From contig JACPYF010000013.1 of assembly GCA_016196195.1 (NCBI GenBank), positions 1-36,407 of the forward strand: a stretch of 36,407 bases of DNA, given 5' to 3'. Made by a program: the position numbers and the translations under genes. This document shows, in pieces, positions 14,478-21,154 of this stretch. Every line of letters starts with the position of its first letter. The first letter of the stretch is position 1. The notes beneath the pieces are model-generated. The model searched no databases, was not told where the DNA came from, and was given only the letters and a program-made list of their open reading frames with translations. This stretch comes from Candidatus Saccharimonadota bacterium (lineage in GTDB: Bacteria > Patescibacteriota > Saccharimonadia > Saccharimonadales > Saccharimonadaceae).

Positions 14478-15260
14478 TTACAAGTACTTTGGCGTTGCAC
14501 TGATTACCGTAAATCCTTCGTATGGATTCTCTCCTGCTGATGTTATCATCTCGCTAAATGTAAGTTGAGATATGTTCACGGTAAGCTTATCTGTGTCAAT
14601 CTTGGTTACAAATGGAACCTTGTCGTTCATGTCAGGAAGCTGAATTGTTTTTGGTGGTGCAGTATCGAATTGGTCACTGTGTCTTGTAAAGATAAGTACA
14701 TCAAAGTCCTTGAATCGTAGTCGGTGCGTATTGAAGTTCAGATGGACAGGCTTGTCGTTCTCCATATCCCAGTTGAAATTGAAGTTTATGTTGCTTGAAG
14801 CAGGTATTGCAATGACATCTAGCGTAGTAAATTTCTGGCTACTGTCCCGTTCTAACGGTACATCATTTTGACGTGTCATCTCTTTAATATCATCGTCAGA
14901 CATCTCTCTACATAGTAGTGTCGTCAGGTGCTTTGAGGTTTTTAGACCCTCTAGAGGTATCGTAATCGCATCTTTGTCGTTTGTAACTGTCTTAGTGCCG
15001 TCTTTCATTTTAGTATGAGATTGTCCTGTTGCATGTATGCTTGTATGGTCAATATCTACAGGTTCGCTGACTTGCTCGTATCTTATATCAAATGGGTTAC
15101 TCTCTATCTTTAGCTTGCCTAACGTACCACCTGATCCACCTTCCTTCGGATAAATATGTAGCATTAAGCTGACATCAGATTTTTGTTGCCATAGTCTACA
15201 TAGAAGGTATGTCTTATCTCCTTCTTTTATAAAAATGCGATAGTGCGGTGCTTTCTCCAT
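14478..15260 (-). CDS. Hypothetical protein, 260 residues
   Basis: Family not recognised. It opens MEKAPHYRIFIKEGDKTYLLCRLWQQ, followed by alternating hydrophobic strands, suggesting a beta-rich N-terminal half (Ig- or jelly-roll-like). The segment around INFNFNWDMENDKPVHLNF is polar and aromatic; the end (TFSEMITSAGENPYEGFTVISATPKYL) is again strand-like. There is no signal peptide, membrane helix or cysteine cluster, so it is probably cytosolic. TATGAT (15272-15267) lies 6 nt before the ATG, giving a leaderless transcript. It is convergent with the cargo operon and downstream of a 50-residue ORF and a structured RNA on the same strand. Confidence 0.6.
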   Translation of the reverse strand: MEKAPHYRIFIKEGDKTYLLCRLWQQKSDVSLMLHIYPKEGGSGGTLGKLKIESNPFDIRYEQVSEPVDIDHTSIHATGQSHTKMKDGTKTVTNDKDAITIPLEGLKTSKHLTTLLCREMSDDDIKEMTRQNDVPLERDSSQKFTTLDVIAIPASSNINFNFNWDMENDKPVHLNFNTHRLRFKDFDVLIFTRHSDQFDTAPPKTIQLPDMNDKVPFVTKIDTDKLTVNISQLTFSEMITSAGENPYEGFTVISATPKYL

Positions 15261-15310
15261 AGATATATCATAACAGGGGTAGGTTCAAATCTCTTCGGTT
15301 AGTAATAACG

Positions 15311-15463
15311 TTAGTAGGCATAATTTGCCTCTAACATCTGTTGCGACCTCTGAGCCATCGTTACTTGAGGTAGTCTAAATACGGTCTGGTTTTGGTTTTC
15401 AAATAGCCACTGTGCTATCTTATAGATGAGTTCAAAAGCAATCGCTTTTGGTGCACCAGACAT
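15311..15463 (-). CDS. Small 50-residue ORF, helical
   Basis: ATG 15463 to TAA 15311. The product begins MSGAPKAIAFELIYKIAQWL and ends MLEANYAY; it looks amphipathic and helical, with a protein-like composition. The ATG lies 6 nt past the hairpin 15470-15491, directly downstream of the structured RNA on the same strand, so it could be read through from that transcript. No good Shine-Dalgarno is seen. It precedes the 260-residue gene by 50 nt. Function unknown; it may not be translated. Confidence 0.35.
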   Translation of the reverse strand: MSGAPKAIAFELIYKIAQWLFENQNQTVFRLPQVTMAQRSQQMLEANYAY

Positions 15464-15469
15464 AATGAA

Positions 15470-15491
15470 AACCCTACACTGCTGTAGGGTT
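15470..15491 (-). terminator. Hairpin ending the island RNA
   Basis: A 9 bp perfect stem AACCCTACA/TGTAGGGTT with a 4 nt loop, followed on the minus strand by TTCATT (four T in all after GGG). It lies 18 nt past the closing helix of the RNA at 15510-15776. The short T tract may allow partial read-through into the 50-residue ORF. Confidence 0.5.
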
Positions 15492-15509
15492 TATTAAATT
15501 CTATGAAAT

Positions 15510-15776
15510 GTGACGCACAGAGGGTGCCGAGCTGGGTCGAGGCGTTTATAGCCTCGACCCAGGACTCTCGTTCTCTTTCATCCCTGGACTCAAAGCGTGA
15601 GCTAGAGACCTCCGAGGGGGATTTTGTGAGAACGTTGGTATGCAGCTGTCGTCATACAACGCCGGTTTTGAATTGCTGGAAACAAGCTCCAGCGACGGAC
15701 GTTGACTTCGATTGACTGGCTTCTTGCCCGTCTTTGCCTGCTGCTTTTTCACGCTACACACTCCCTTGTGCGTCAC
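15510..15776 (-). ncRNA. Structured RNA candidate A (island)
   Basis: The two ends of this 267 nt stretch pair: 15776-15767 with 15510-15519 form 10 perfect bp (GTGACGCACA), extended by further pairs to about 15759/15526. Inside are several perfect hairpins: 15532-15543 with 15551-15562 (12 bp, CTGGGTCGAGGC), a CGTTGGTATG/CATACAACG arm near 15632-15663, and GCTGGA/TCCAGC near 15677-15695. The minus strand has a consensus promoter (15810-15838) upstream and a hairpin downstream. A weak ORF (GTG AAA AAG...) runs through it but looks low-complexity and is less convincing than the base pairing. It does not show tmRNA, RNase P or SRP signatures. Confidence 0.6.
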
Positions 15777-15809
15777 TTGACAGCCAGGATGAACTCCCAA
15801 CTTGTTTTC

Positions 15810-15838
15810 ATTATACACTAATAAACTAAAAAAAGCAA
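15810..15838 (-). promoter_or_regulatory. Promoter of structured RNA A
   Basis: TTGCTT (15838-15833), 17 nt, TATAAT (15815-15810). Predicted start is near 15803, about 27 nt before the closing helix. A hairpin AGCAAGC/GCTTGCT with seven T (15852-15828) overlaps the -35 region and would stop any minus-strand transcript arriving from upstream. Confidence 0.7.
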
Positions 15839-15852
15839 GCATAAGCTTGCTC

Positions 15853-16026
15853 TAATCAGGGGTAGGGCTTGCTACCTATATAAGCGTAACTACGATTGTC
15901 CACCACAACAACTCCATTAGTACGTATAGGCACACACTCCCTACCTGTTTGCGATAATACCATAAGCCTATTTACATTAAAATAGAACGGCTGCATATTG
16001 CTGTGGAAAACTATAGCCGGCAAGTA
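15853..16026. other. Intergenic tract, probable right edge of the island
   Basis: There is no supported gene between the RNA promoter region and rsmD. It holds one CAGGGGTAG copy (15857-15865), a small hairpin GGTAG/CTACC (15861-15877) and an 11 bp ACACACTCCCT that also occurs near 15756-15768. No copy of the tRNA-Leu 3' end is visible, so the island boundary is not fixed. Confidence 0.4.
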
Positions 16027-16039
16027 TATACTTGGTTCA

Positions 16040-16567
16040 ATGAGAATAATTGCAGGAAAACTAGGAGGTCTACTATTTAAGGCACCGCGAGGTAGGCGTA
16101 CTCACCCCATGAGTGATCGTATCAAGGGCGCTATCTTTAACTCGCTAGGCAGCATAGAAGGCTTGTCGGTGCTAGACGCATTTGCTGGCAGCGGGTCCTT
16201 GGCGTATGAATCGGTCAGTCGCGGCGCTAACGTCGTGGTGGCTGTGGAATCTGACAAACGAGCTGTAAAAATCATGAAGGAAAATGTAGAAAAGCTCAGA
16301 ATACAAAACCAGTGCAAAGTAGTACATGCAAATGTTTCTAGCTGGTCTAGCAACAACAAGGACCAGATGTTCGATATTGTTATAGCCGACCCTCCATATG
16401 ATGTACCCAGGCCAGAACTATTACAGAAATTGACACGACACACTAAAGATAATGGCCTCTTCATACTGAGCTGGCCCGCGAAAACAGACCTGCCAGAGCT
16501 GAACGGTCTGAAGCTAGAAGACGTCAGGCAGTATAGCGGCGCTCAGGTAGCATACTATAGAAAATAG
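16040..16567 (+). CDS. rsmD: 16S rRNA (guanine-966-N2) methyltransferase
   Basis: It methylates G966 of 16S rRNA during small-subunit assembly, using SAM. The 175 residues begin MRIIAGKLGG, the usual RsmD start. HPMSDRIKGAIFNSL is at about 27-41, the SAM motif VLDAFAGSGSLAYE at about 48-61, and the catalytic DPPY near 115-118. The frame extends to 15998, but TATACT (16027-16032) sits 7 nt before ATG 16040, so the shorter start is favoured. It is the first housekeeping gene right of the island and convergent with the next gene. Confidence 0.93.
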   Translation: MRIIAGKLGGLLFKAPRGRRTHPMSDRIKGAIFNSLGSIEGLSVLDAFAGSGSLAYESVSRGANVVVAVESDKRAVKIMKENVEKLRIQNQCKVVHANVSSWSSNNKDQMFDIVIADPPYDVPRPELLQKLTRHTKDNGLFILSWPAKTDLPELNGLKLEDVRQYSGAQVAYYRK

Positions 16568-17365
16568 CTAGCTCCTTCTATCAGAGGCGTATATCCAGGA
16601 CAGCGCGACAGTTTTGATGATGATTGGTATCAATTGTTTTTTGGTTTGACGTGCCAAAGTTGGGGTCCAGCCTTTTTGGTTGAAGGTTTCATACATCTGT
16701 AGGTCGGCTATTTTTTGCAAGTTTTCTAGAAATATCTTTTCAATTCCAAGCTCTTTGACGCGACCGATTTCGTCCGAGCTGAGCTCTAGTTTGCCAGCAC
16801 GCAGCGGTGTTATAGCACTGGCCACACCTAGCTCGAACAGTACATGCGAAGTCATGACGCCTTTTGCGCCCCAAAACTCCCAGTTATTCTTTATCTTTTC
16901 ACGCTTGCCATCACCTGGGATCAGCAGTTTTTTACGTACACTATCGCGCGTTTCTTTTGGTTCGCCACGCAGTTCCTCTAGATGGTCCTCTAGCGGAAAG
17001 TGGTGCGCCGGAGTCAGGCCATCTACAATTGCATGCGATAGCCAGGCCGCCTCAAAAGCCGCTTTTTTCTCATCTTTAGCCTTTAAGGCTTCGGCCAGAG
17101 ACTGCTCGTGGTGTTTGATTTGGTCCAGCAAACCATCCTCGCGAGGATTTTTGGGATCTATGAAATGCCAGGGCTCGTCAGCACCAGGGTTCTTGCGCTT
17201 TATACCGTCAGGACCATTCTTTCCCTCAAAATGCAGCACGTCTTTTCTGGTTGGGAAAAAGTCTTGGCCGTAGTCTGTAGCCAAACGATATGCAACTTTG
17301 TTGATTTTTTGGTGCACACCCAGGACATTACCTGATTTGTGGTGCAACGTCGTTCCCGAATACAT
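16568..17365 (-). CDS. Putative zinc-dependent phospholipase/nuclease-like protein
   Basis: 265 residues, no signal peptide. Several histidine and aspartate clusters stand out: LHHKSGNVLGVHQKIN near the start, EPWHFIDPKNP (about 65-75), IKHHEQSL (about 83-90) and AWLSHAIVDGLTPAHHFPLEDH (in two parts, about 107-128). Their order resembles the zinc ligands of phospholipase C/P1 nuclease-like proteins (an H-x3-D helix followed by PxHH). The remainder is helical. The ATG follows the recG stop by 2 nt, so it is the last gene of the response regulator-tyrS-recG operon. The function is a guess from spacing of metal ligands. Confidence 0.5.
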   Translation of the reverse strand: MYSGTTLHHKSGNVLGVHQKINKVAYRLATDYGQDFFPTRKDVLHFEGKNGPDGIKRKNPGADEPWHFIDPKNPREDGLLDQIKHHEQSLAEALKAKDEKKAAFEAAWLSHAIVDGLTPAHHFPLEDHLEELRGEPKETRDSVRKKLLIPGDGKREKIKNNWEFWGAKGVMTSHVLFELGVASAITPLRAGKLELSSDEIGRVKELGIEKIFLENLQKIADLQMYETFNQKGWTPTLARQTKKQLIPIIIKTVALSWIYASDRRS

Positions 17366-17367
17366 GG

Positions 17368-19401
17368 TTAGTTTAGTGTGGTTACTTTCTGATATTTTTT
17401 AACTTGTTCGTATAACTGCTTGTATTGTAGCAAATCTTCGCCACTTTGCAGAAACTGATCAACAGCCTTTTGAACTATGGCTATCGCTTTGGTATCGCCC
17501 AAACTGGCCATTTGTAGGTTTAGCTGGCCATGCTGGGCTCGACCGTATATCTCACCTGGACCGCGCAGCTTTAGGTCGACTTCTGCCAAATAAAAGCCGT
17601 CGTTTGACTTTTCTAGCTCTCGCAGGCGCCTAGTTGGCTTTAGGCTGTCACTAGAGACCAAAAAGCAATGGCTTTGATGCGCACCGCGACCAATGCGTCC
17701 GCGCAGCTGGTGAGCCTGCGCTAGTCCGAATTGGTCAGCGTTTTCGATTATCATAACTGTGGCGTTTGGTACATCGACGCCTACTTCTATGACCGTGGTG
17801 CTGACCAATATATCGATATTTCCCCGAGCAAAATTTTCCATAACAGATTGTTTTTCGTCACTGGCCATCTGGCCATGCAATAAACCTATCTTGTTTTGCT
17901 GAAAAACGGTTTTTTGTAATTTTTTGTACTCTAACTCGACCGAGCGTTTCTCGGATTCTGGGTTTTCGTCTATCAGCGGACAGACTACGTAGGCCTGGCG
18001 GCCTGCAATGATTTCCTGTTCAACTTTTTGGTACATCGACTCGCGCGAGTTTGGTGAAACAATAGAAGTCTTTATGGGCTGACGACCACGTGGCATTTCG
18101 TTTAATATCGATACGTCTAACTCGCCATAAACTGTCAGTGCGAGTGATCGCGGGATAGGCGTCGCCGTCATAGATAGTAGATGCGGCAAGTGACTTGATT
18201 TCTCTAACAGCCTTTGTCTCTGAGCCACGCCAAAGCGATGCTGTTCGTCGATAACCACAAAGCCCAGTTTGTGAAAATTGACCTTTTCCTGGATCAAAGC
18301 GTGCGTGCCGACTACAACCTGCACGCATCCGTCGGCAATACGCTCGTAGAGCTGCTTTTTAGCGCTTGGTTTGACTGAACCCGTCAGCAGGCCAATGGTT
18401 ACGCCAAAAGGCTCTAGTAGCTTCGTCAGAGTCTCGGCGTGCTGAGTAGCTAATATCTCGGTTGGCGCCATTATAGCGGCCTGGAAGCCTTTTGCTGCAG
18501 CTAAACTGGCACTCATGCCGGCAACAACTGTCTTGCCCGAGCCTACATCACCTTGCAGCAGTCGGTTCATCGGGTGTTCATTTTCGAAATCCTGGGCAAT
18601 TTGCCACACGGCAGAACGCTGGGCATCAGTTAACTTGAATGGCAGATTTGTAACAAAATCTTTGGCGTGTGATTGGTCAAATGGTATTTGCCAGCCTGTT
18701 AACTTGGTATTCTCACGCTTGTTCATTTGACCAGCCAAAACTAGCGAGAATAACTCTTCGAAACCTAAACGTTTACGAGCCTGATCCAGCTGTTCATCAT
18801 TTTCGGGAAAATGCAGATAGGTTAATGCGTTTGCGCGAGATATGAGTTTTTGCTGTTTTACTATTTCACTGGGTAAGATTTCGTCTAGCATAACTATGGC
18901 CGGTCGAAGCTCTGCCAAGATCTTGCGCACTACGTGTGATTTTAGGCCGGCAACCGCACGGTACAGAGGTACAATCCGCCCCGCATTTACGTGTTTGCCG
19001 TCGGACTTTTCTACGCTAGGGTTTGATACTTGGTATTTGTGACCATTTAGACCAAACTGACCAGAAATGAGCCATTCGCCCTTTTCTTTTTTTAGCTGAT
19101 CGGCGCGATACGGTTGGTTGAACCAAACAGCAGCTACCTTGCCGCTGTCGTCCGCCAATGTAGCCTCGGTTATATGCAGGCCACGACGGACACGACGGGT
19201 ATTGAGGTGTTCGATCTTGGCCCGCAGGGTGACTTTGCCAGGCTTGATGGTTGCTATTTGATTAATCTGCGAATAATCCTCGTAACCACGAGGGAAAAAC
19301 TCTATCAGATCATTGACGGTATGCAAATTAGCTTTGGCTAGGCTCTCTGCTGTCTTTGTACCCACACCCTTGATATTGGCGAGTGGTGTTTCGAGTTTCA
19401 T
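17368..19401 (-). CDS. recG: ATP-dependent DNA helicase RecG
   Basis: A branch-migration helicase that remodels stalled replication forks and Holliday junctions. 677 residues. The N-terminal wedge/OB domain (about 60-150) is preceded by a helix-hairpin-helix-like LANIKGVGTKTAESL. Helicase motifs: Walker A LLQGDVGSGKTVVAG (about 283-297), DEQH box VVIDEQHRFG, SMTATPIPRSLA, and the C-terminal TTVIEVGVDVPNA and QLRGRIGRG. Its ATG shares the A of the tyrS TGA stop, so translation is coupled. Confidence 0.96.
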   Translation of the reverse strand: MKLETPLANIKGVGTKTAESLAKANLHTVNDLIEFFPRGYEDYSQINQIATIKPGKVTLRAKIEHLNTRRVRRGLHITEATLADDSGKVAAVWFNQPYRADQLKKEKGEWLISGQFGLNGHKYQVSNPSVEKSDGKHVNAGRIVPLYRAVAGLKSHVVRKILAELRPAIVMLDEILPSEIVKQQKLISRANALTYLHFPENDEQLDQARKRLGFEELFSLVLAGQMNKRENTKLTGWQIPFDQSHAKDFVTNLPFKLTDAQRSAVWQIAQDFENEHPMNRLLQGDVGSGKTVVAGMSASLAAAKGFQAAIMAPTEILATQHAETLTKLLEPFGVTIGLLTGSVKPSAKKQLYERIADGCVQVVVGTHALIQEKVNFHKLGFVVIDEQHRFGVAQRQRLLEKSSHLPHLLSMTATPIPRSLALTVYGELDVSILNEMPRGRQPIKTSIVSPNSRESMYQKVEQEIIAGRQAYVVCPLIDENPESEKRSVELEYKKLQKTVFQQNKIGLLHGQMASDEKQSVMENFARGNIDILVSTTVIEVGVDVPNATVMIIENADQFGLAQAHQLRGRIGRGAHQSHCFLVSSDSLKPTRRLRELEKSNDGFYLAEVDLKLRGPGEIYGRAQHGQLNLQMASLGDTKAIAIVQKAVDQFLQSGEDLLQYKQLYEQVKKYQKVTTLN

Positions 19402-20618
19402 CAGCGTACCAGTAAAAAGCTATTTTTGCCTTTTTTGATTAATGATATCTCTGACACATCACTATCTTCGGAGGCTCTTTGGCCATTGATCGTAATCGCC
19501 CCGCCTTCTAGTAGTCGGCGGAACTCACCTTTTGAGCTAACTAGCCCGGCCTCGACTAGTCGGTCGCCAACATTTCCAAATGATGCGGTCGGTATTTCGC
19601 CTGACAAGAGTTCTAGCTGATTTTGGTCAAGCTGGCTAACACTAGAATTGTCACCAAATAATACCTCGGTAACTTTTTGTACATTCTCGGCACGTTCACG
19701 GCCGTGTACAAGTTTTGTCACCTCAAAGGCTAGTGCTTTTTGAGCGGCGCGTTCACTTGGGCTGCTAACGCTCTCGCGGCCTAGTCGTTCGATCTGATCA
19801 CGAGATAGATCAGTATAGATTTTTAGATAATCAATAGCTTCGTTATCGTCGATGTTTAGCCAAAACTGGTAAAACTGGTAGACACTAGTCTTTTTCTCAT
19901 CTAGCCAGACGGCTCCTTCTTCGGTTTTGCCGAACTTTTTGCCGGTAGTTTTGTTAATGATCAATGGCGCAGTGTAAACATGCGCTTCTTTGCCCTCGAC
20001 TTTGCGGATCAATTCGACGCCAGATAGCGAGTTACCCCATTGATCGCTGCCGGCAACCTGCAGAGTCACGCCCTTTTCTCGGAATAGATGTAAAAAGTCA
20101 TACCCCTGGATAAGCGAATAGCTGAACTCGGCGTAGCTGATACCGCTACCGCCTTCGCCTGTGCGGCTTTTGACAAAGTCCCGATCTAAGAGCTGGGTTA
20201 GCGAAAAGTTCTTGCCGTAATCTCTTAGAAAGTCTACAAACTTTATCTCTTTGAACCAGTCGTAATTGTCGACAACAGCAAAATCAACACCGTCAAATAT
20301 TTTGTGGTACTGGGCAACAATAGCCTGCTTGTTGTGGTTGATTTCTTCAACAGTTTTTAGCTCACGTTCCTCGGTCTTGCCATCCGGGTCTCCTATCAAA
20401 CCAGTAGCACCACCGACCAACAAAATTGGCTGGTGTCCGGCATTGATAAAGTGTCTGACCATGATCGCCATAGCCAGGTGGCCTATATGCATACTGTCAC
20501 TACTAGGGTCTACGCCCCAGTAAAAAGTAATCTTTTGGTTGTCGAGTACACTCAGGTCCTTGAGTGTAGTTTGATTTTTAAAACCTCGCCAGGCTAGCTC
20601 GTCAGTTAGATTCGTCAT
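19401..20618 (-). CDS. tyrS: Tyrosyl-tRNA synthetase
   Basis: It charges tRNA-Tyr with tyrosine. 405 residues. The class I HIGH motif is SMHIGHLAMA (about 43-52). The tyrosine pocket includes SYAEFSYSLIQGYDF and QVAGSDQWGN. The KMSKS loop is KFGKT (about 228-232), a common TyrRS variant. A C-terminal S4 RNA-binding domain (from about 340, FRRLLEGGAITINGQ) is intact. It overlaps the response regulator upstream by 17 nt and recG downstream by one base. Confidence 0.96.
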   Translation of the reverse strand: MTNLTDELAWRGFKNQTTLKDLSVLDNQKITFYWGVDPSSDSMHIGHLAMAIMVRHFINAGHQPILLVGGATGLIGDPDGKTEERELKTVEEINHNKQAIVAQYHKIFDGVDFAVVDNYDWFKEIKFVDFLRDYGKNFSLTQLLDRDFVKSRTGEGGSGISYAEFSYSLIQGYDFLHLFREKGVTLQVAGSDQWGNSLSGVELIRKVEGKEAHVYTAPLIINKTTGKKFGKTEEGAVWLDEKKTSVYQFYQFWLNIDDNEAIDYLKIYTDLSRDQIERLGRESVSSPSERAAQKALAFEVTKLVHGRERAENVQKVTEVLFGDNSSVSQLDQNQLELLSGEIPTASFGNVGDRLVEAGLVSSKGEFRRLLEGGAITINGQRASEDSDVSEISLIKKGKNSFLLVR

Positions 20619-21015
20619 TTGCTTTTATCCGCCAGTTTAGTAGGAACCTGTCGACCACGCCGACTAGCTCTTCGCCTGAATAATCTGATTTAACTAAATA
20701 TAGGTCCGCACCACGCTCCATAGCGTCCTTCTTTTTATCTTCGTCCGGAAAGCTAGAAGTTACTATGATAGGTGCCTTTATAGATGTATTGTTGCGCAGG
20801 TTAGATATAAACTCATACCCGTCCATTTCAGGCATCAACAGGTCTAAAATAATAACCGTAGGGTTAAACTCGGCAATCTCGGTTATTCCTGCAAGCCCGT
20901 CGTTTGTAGTGAGAACTTTGTACCCAGCTTGTTCAAAGCTTGTTGAGTATATAGTACGTATGTCCTCATTATCATCAATTATGAGCACTTTTCTATTTTG
21001 TCCGCTAACGTCCAT
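20602..21015 (-). CDS. Single-domain response regulator
   Basis: A 137-residue stand-alone receiver (REC) domain. It has KVLIIDDNEDIR with the acidic pair (about 15-16), phospho-acceptor aspartate in VIILDLLMPEMDGYEF (about 59), the Thr/Ser in IIVTSSF and the lysine in LYLVKSDYSG. There is no output domain, so it must act through a partner. No histidine kinase lies in the window. ATG 21015 was chosen over the longer frame because TATAGT lies 7 nt upstream. It is first in an operon with tyrS, recG and the metal-site protein, an unusual partner for a tRNA synthetase. Confidence 0.88.
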   Translation of the reverse strand: MDVSGQNRKVLIIDDNEDIRTIYSTSFEQAGYKVLTTNDGLAGITEIAEFNPTVIILDLLMPEMDGYEFISNLRNNTSIKAPIIVTSSFPDEDKKKDAMERGADLYLVKSDYSGEELVGVVDRFLLNWRIKANDESN

Positions 21016-21112
21016 GACTATTACTATAACAAAAAAATACCCTAATGGCAGCAACGTAGAAAAACTACACAAATAAGCATAAATAATTAGCAATTTTGGC
21101 CCGAGTTAATGA

Positions 21113-21118
21113 TATAAT
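21113..21118 (+). promoter_or_regulatory. -10 box of the penicillin-binding protein gene
   Basis: TATAAT. The -35 is not clear. A leader of about 30 nt follows, with GAGAGGGAG near 21135-21143 as ribosome-binding site before GTG 21155. Confidence 0.5.
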
Positions 21119-21154
21119 GAGTATCAGATTTTAAAGAGAGGGAGAAAAACAGAA

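Larger units (their letters stand above)
14371..15865. repeat. Four copies of CAGGGGTAG-type 9-mer
   Basis: CAGGGGTGG at 14371-14379 (+), CAGGGGTAG at 14440-14432 (-), 15274-15282 (+) and 15857-15865 (+). Three of four are preceded by TAA or TTA. They fall in every gene gap of this part of the island, including next to the -10 box of the 260-residue gene and upstream of the RNA promoter at 15810-15838. They may be regulator-binding sites. Confidence 0.4.

Noticed and set aside
15510-15776. RNA A as tmRNA, RNase P RNA or SRP RNA
   Set aside because: No tRNA-like end with GTTCGA and CCA, no tag reading frame ending in ALAA, no GAGGAAAGTCC or other RNase P landmark, and no SRP GGTCAG/GGAAGCAGCC core on either strand. 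The same applies to RNAs B and C.
15546-15842. 98-codon minus-strand frame across RNA A
   Set aside because: Composition is Ser/Pro/Lys-rich and low-complexity, the start lies upstream of the predicted transcript start, and base pairing explains the sequence better.
9354-16000. Retron, DGR or CRISPR explanation for the island RNA
   Set aside because: No reverse transcriptase, no template/variable repeat pair, no regularly spaced repeats and no cas gene in the window.
16680-17273. 197-codon plus-strand frame opposite the metal-site protein
   Set aside because: Serine/proline-rich antisense shadow; the minus strand has the coupled gene and histidine/aspartate motifs.
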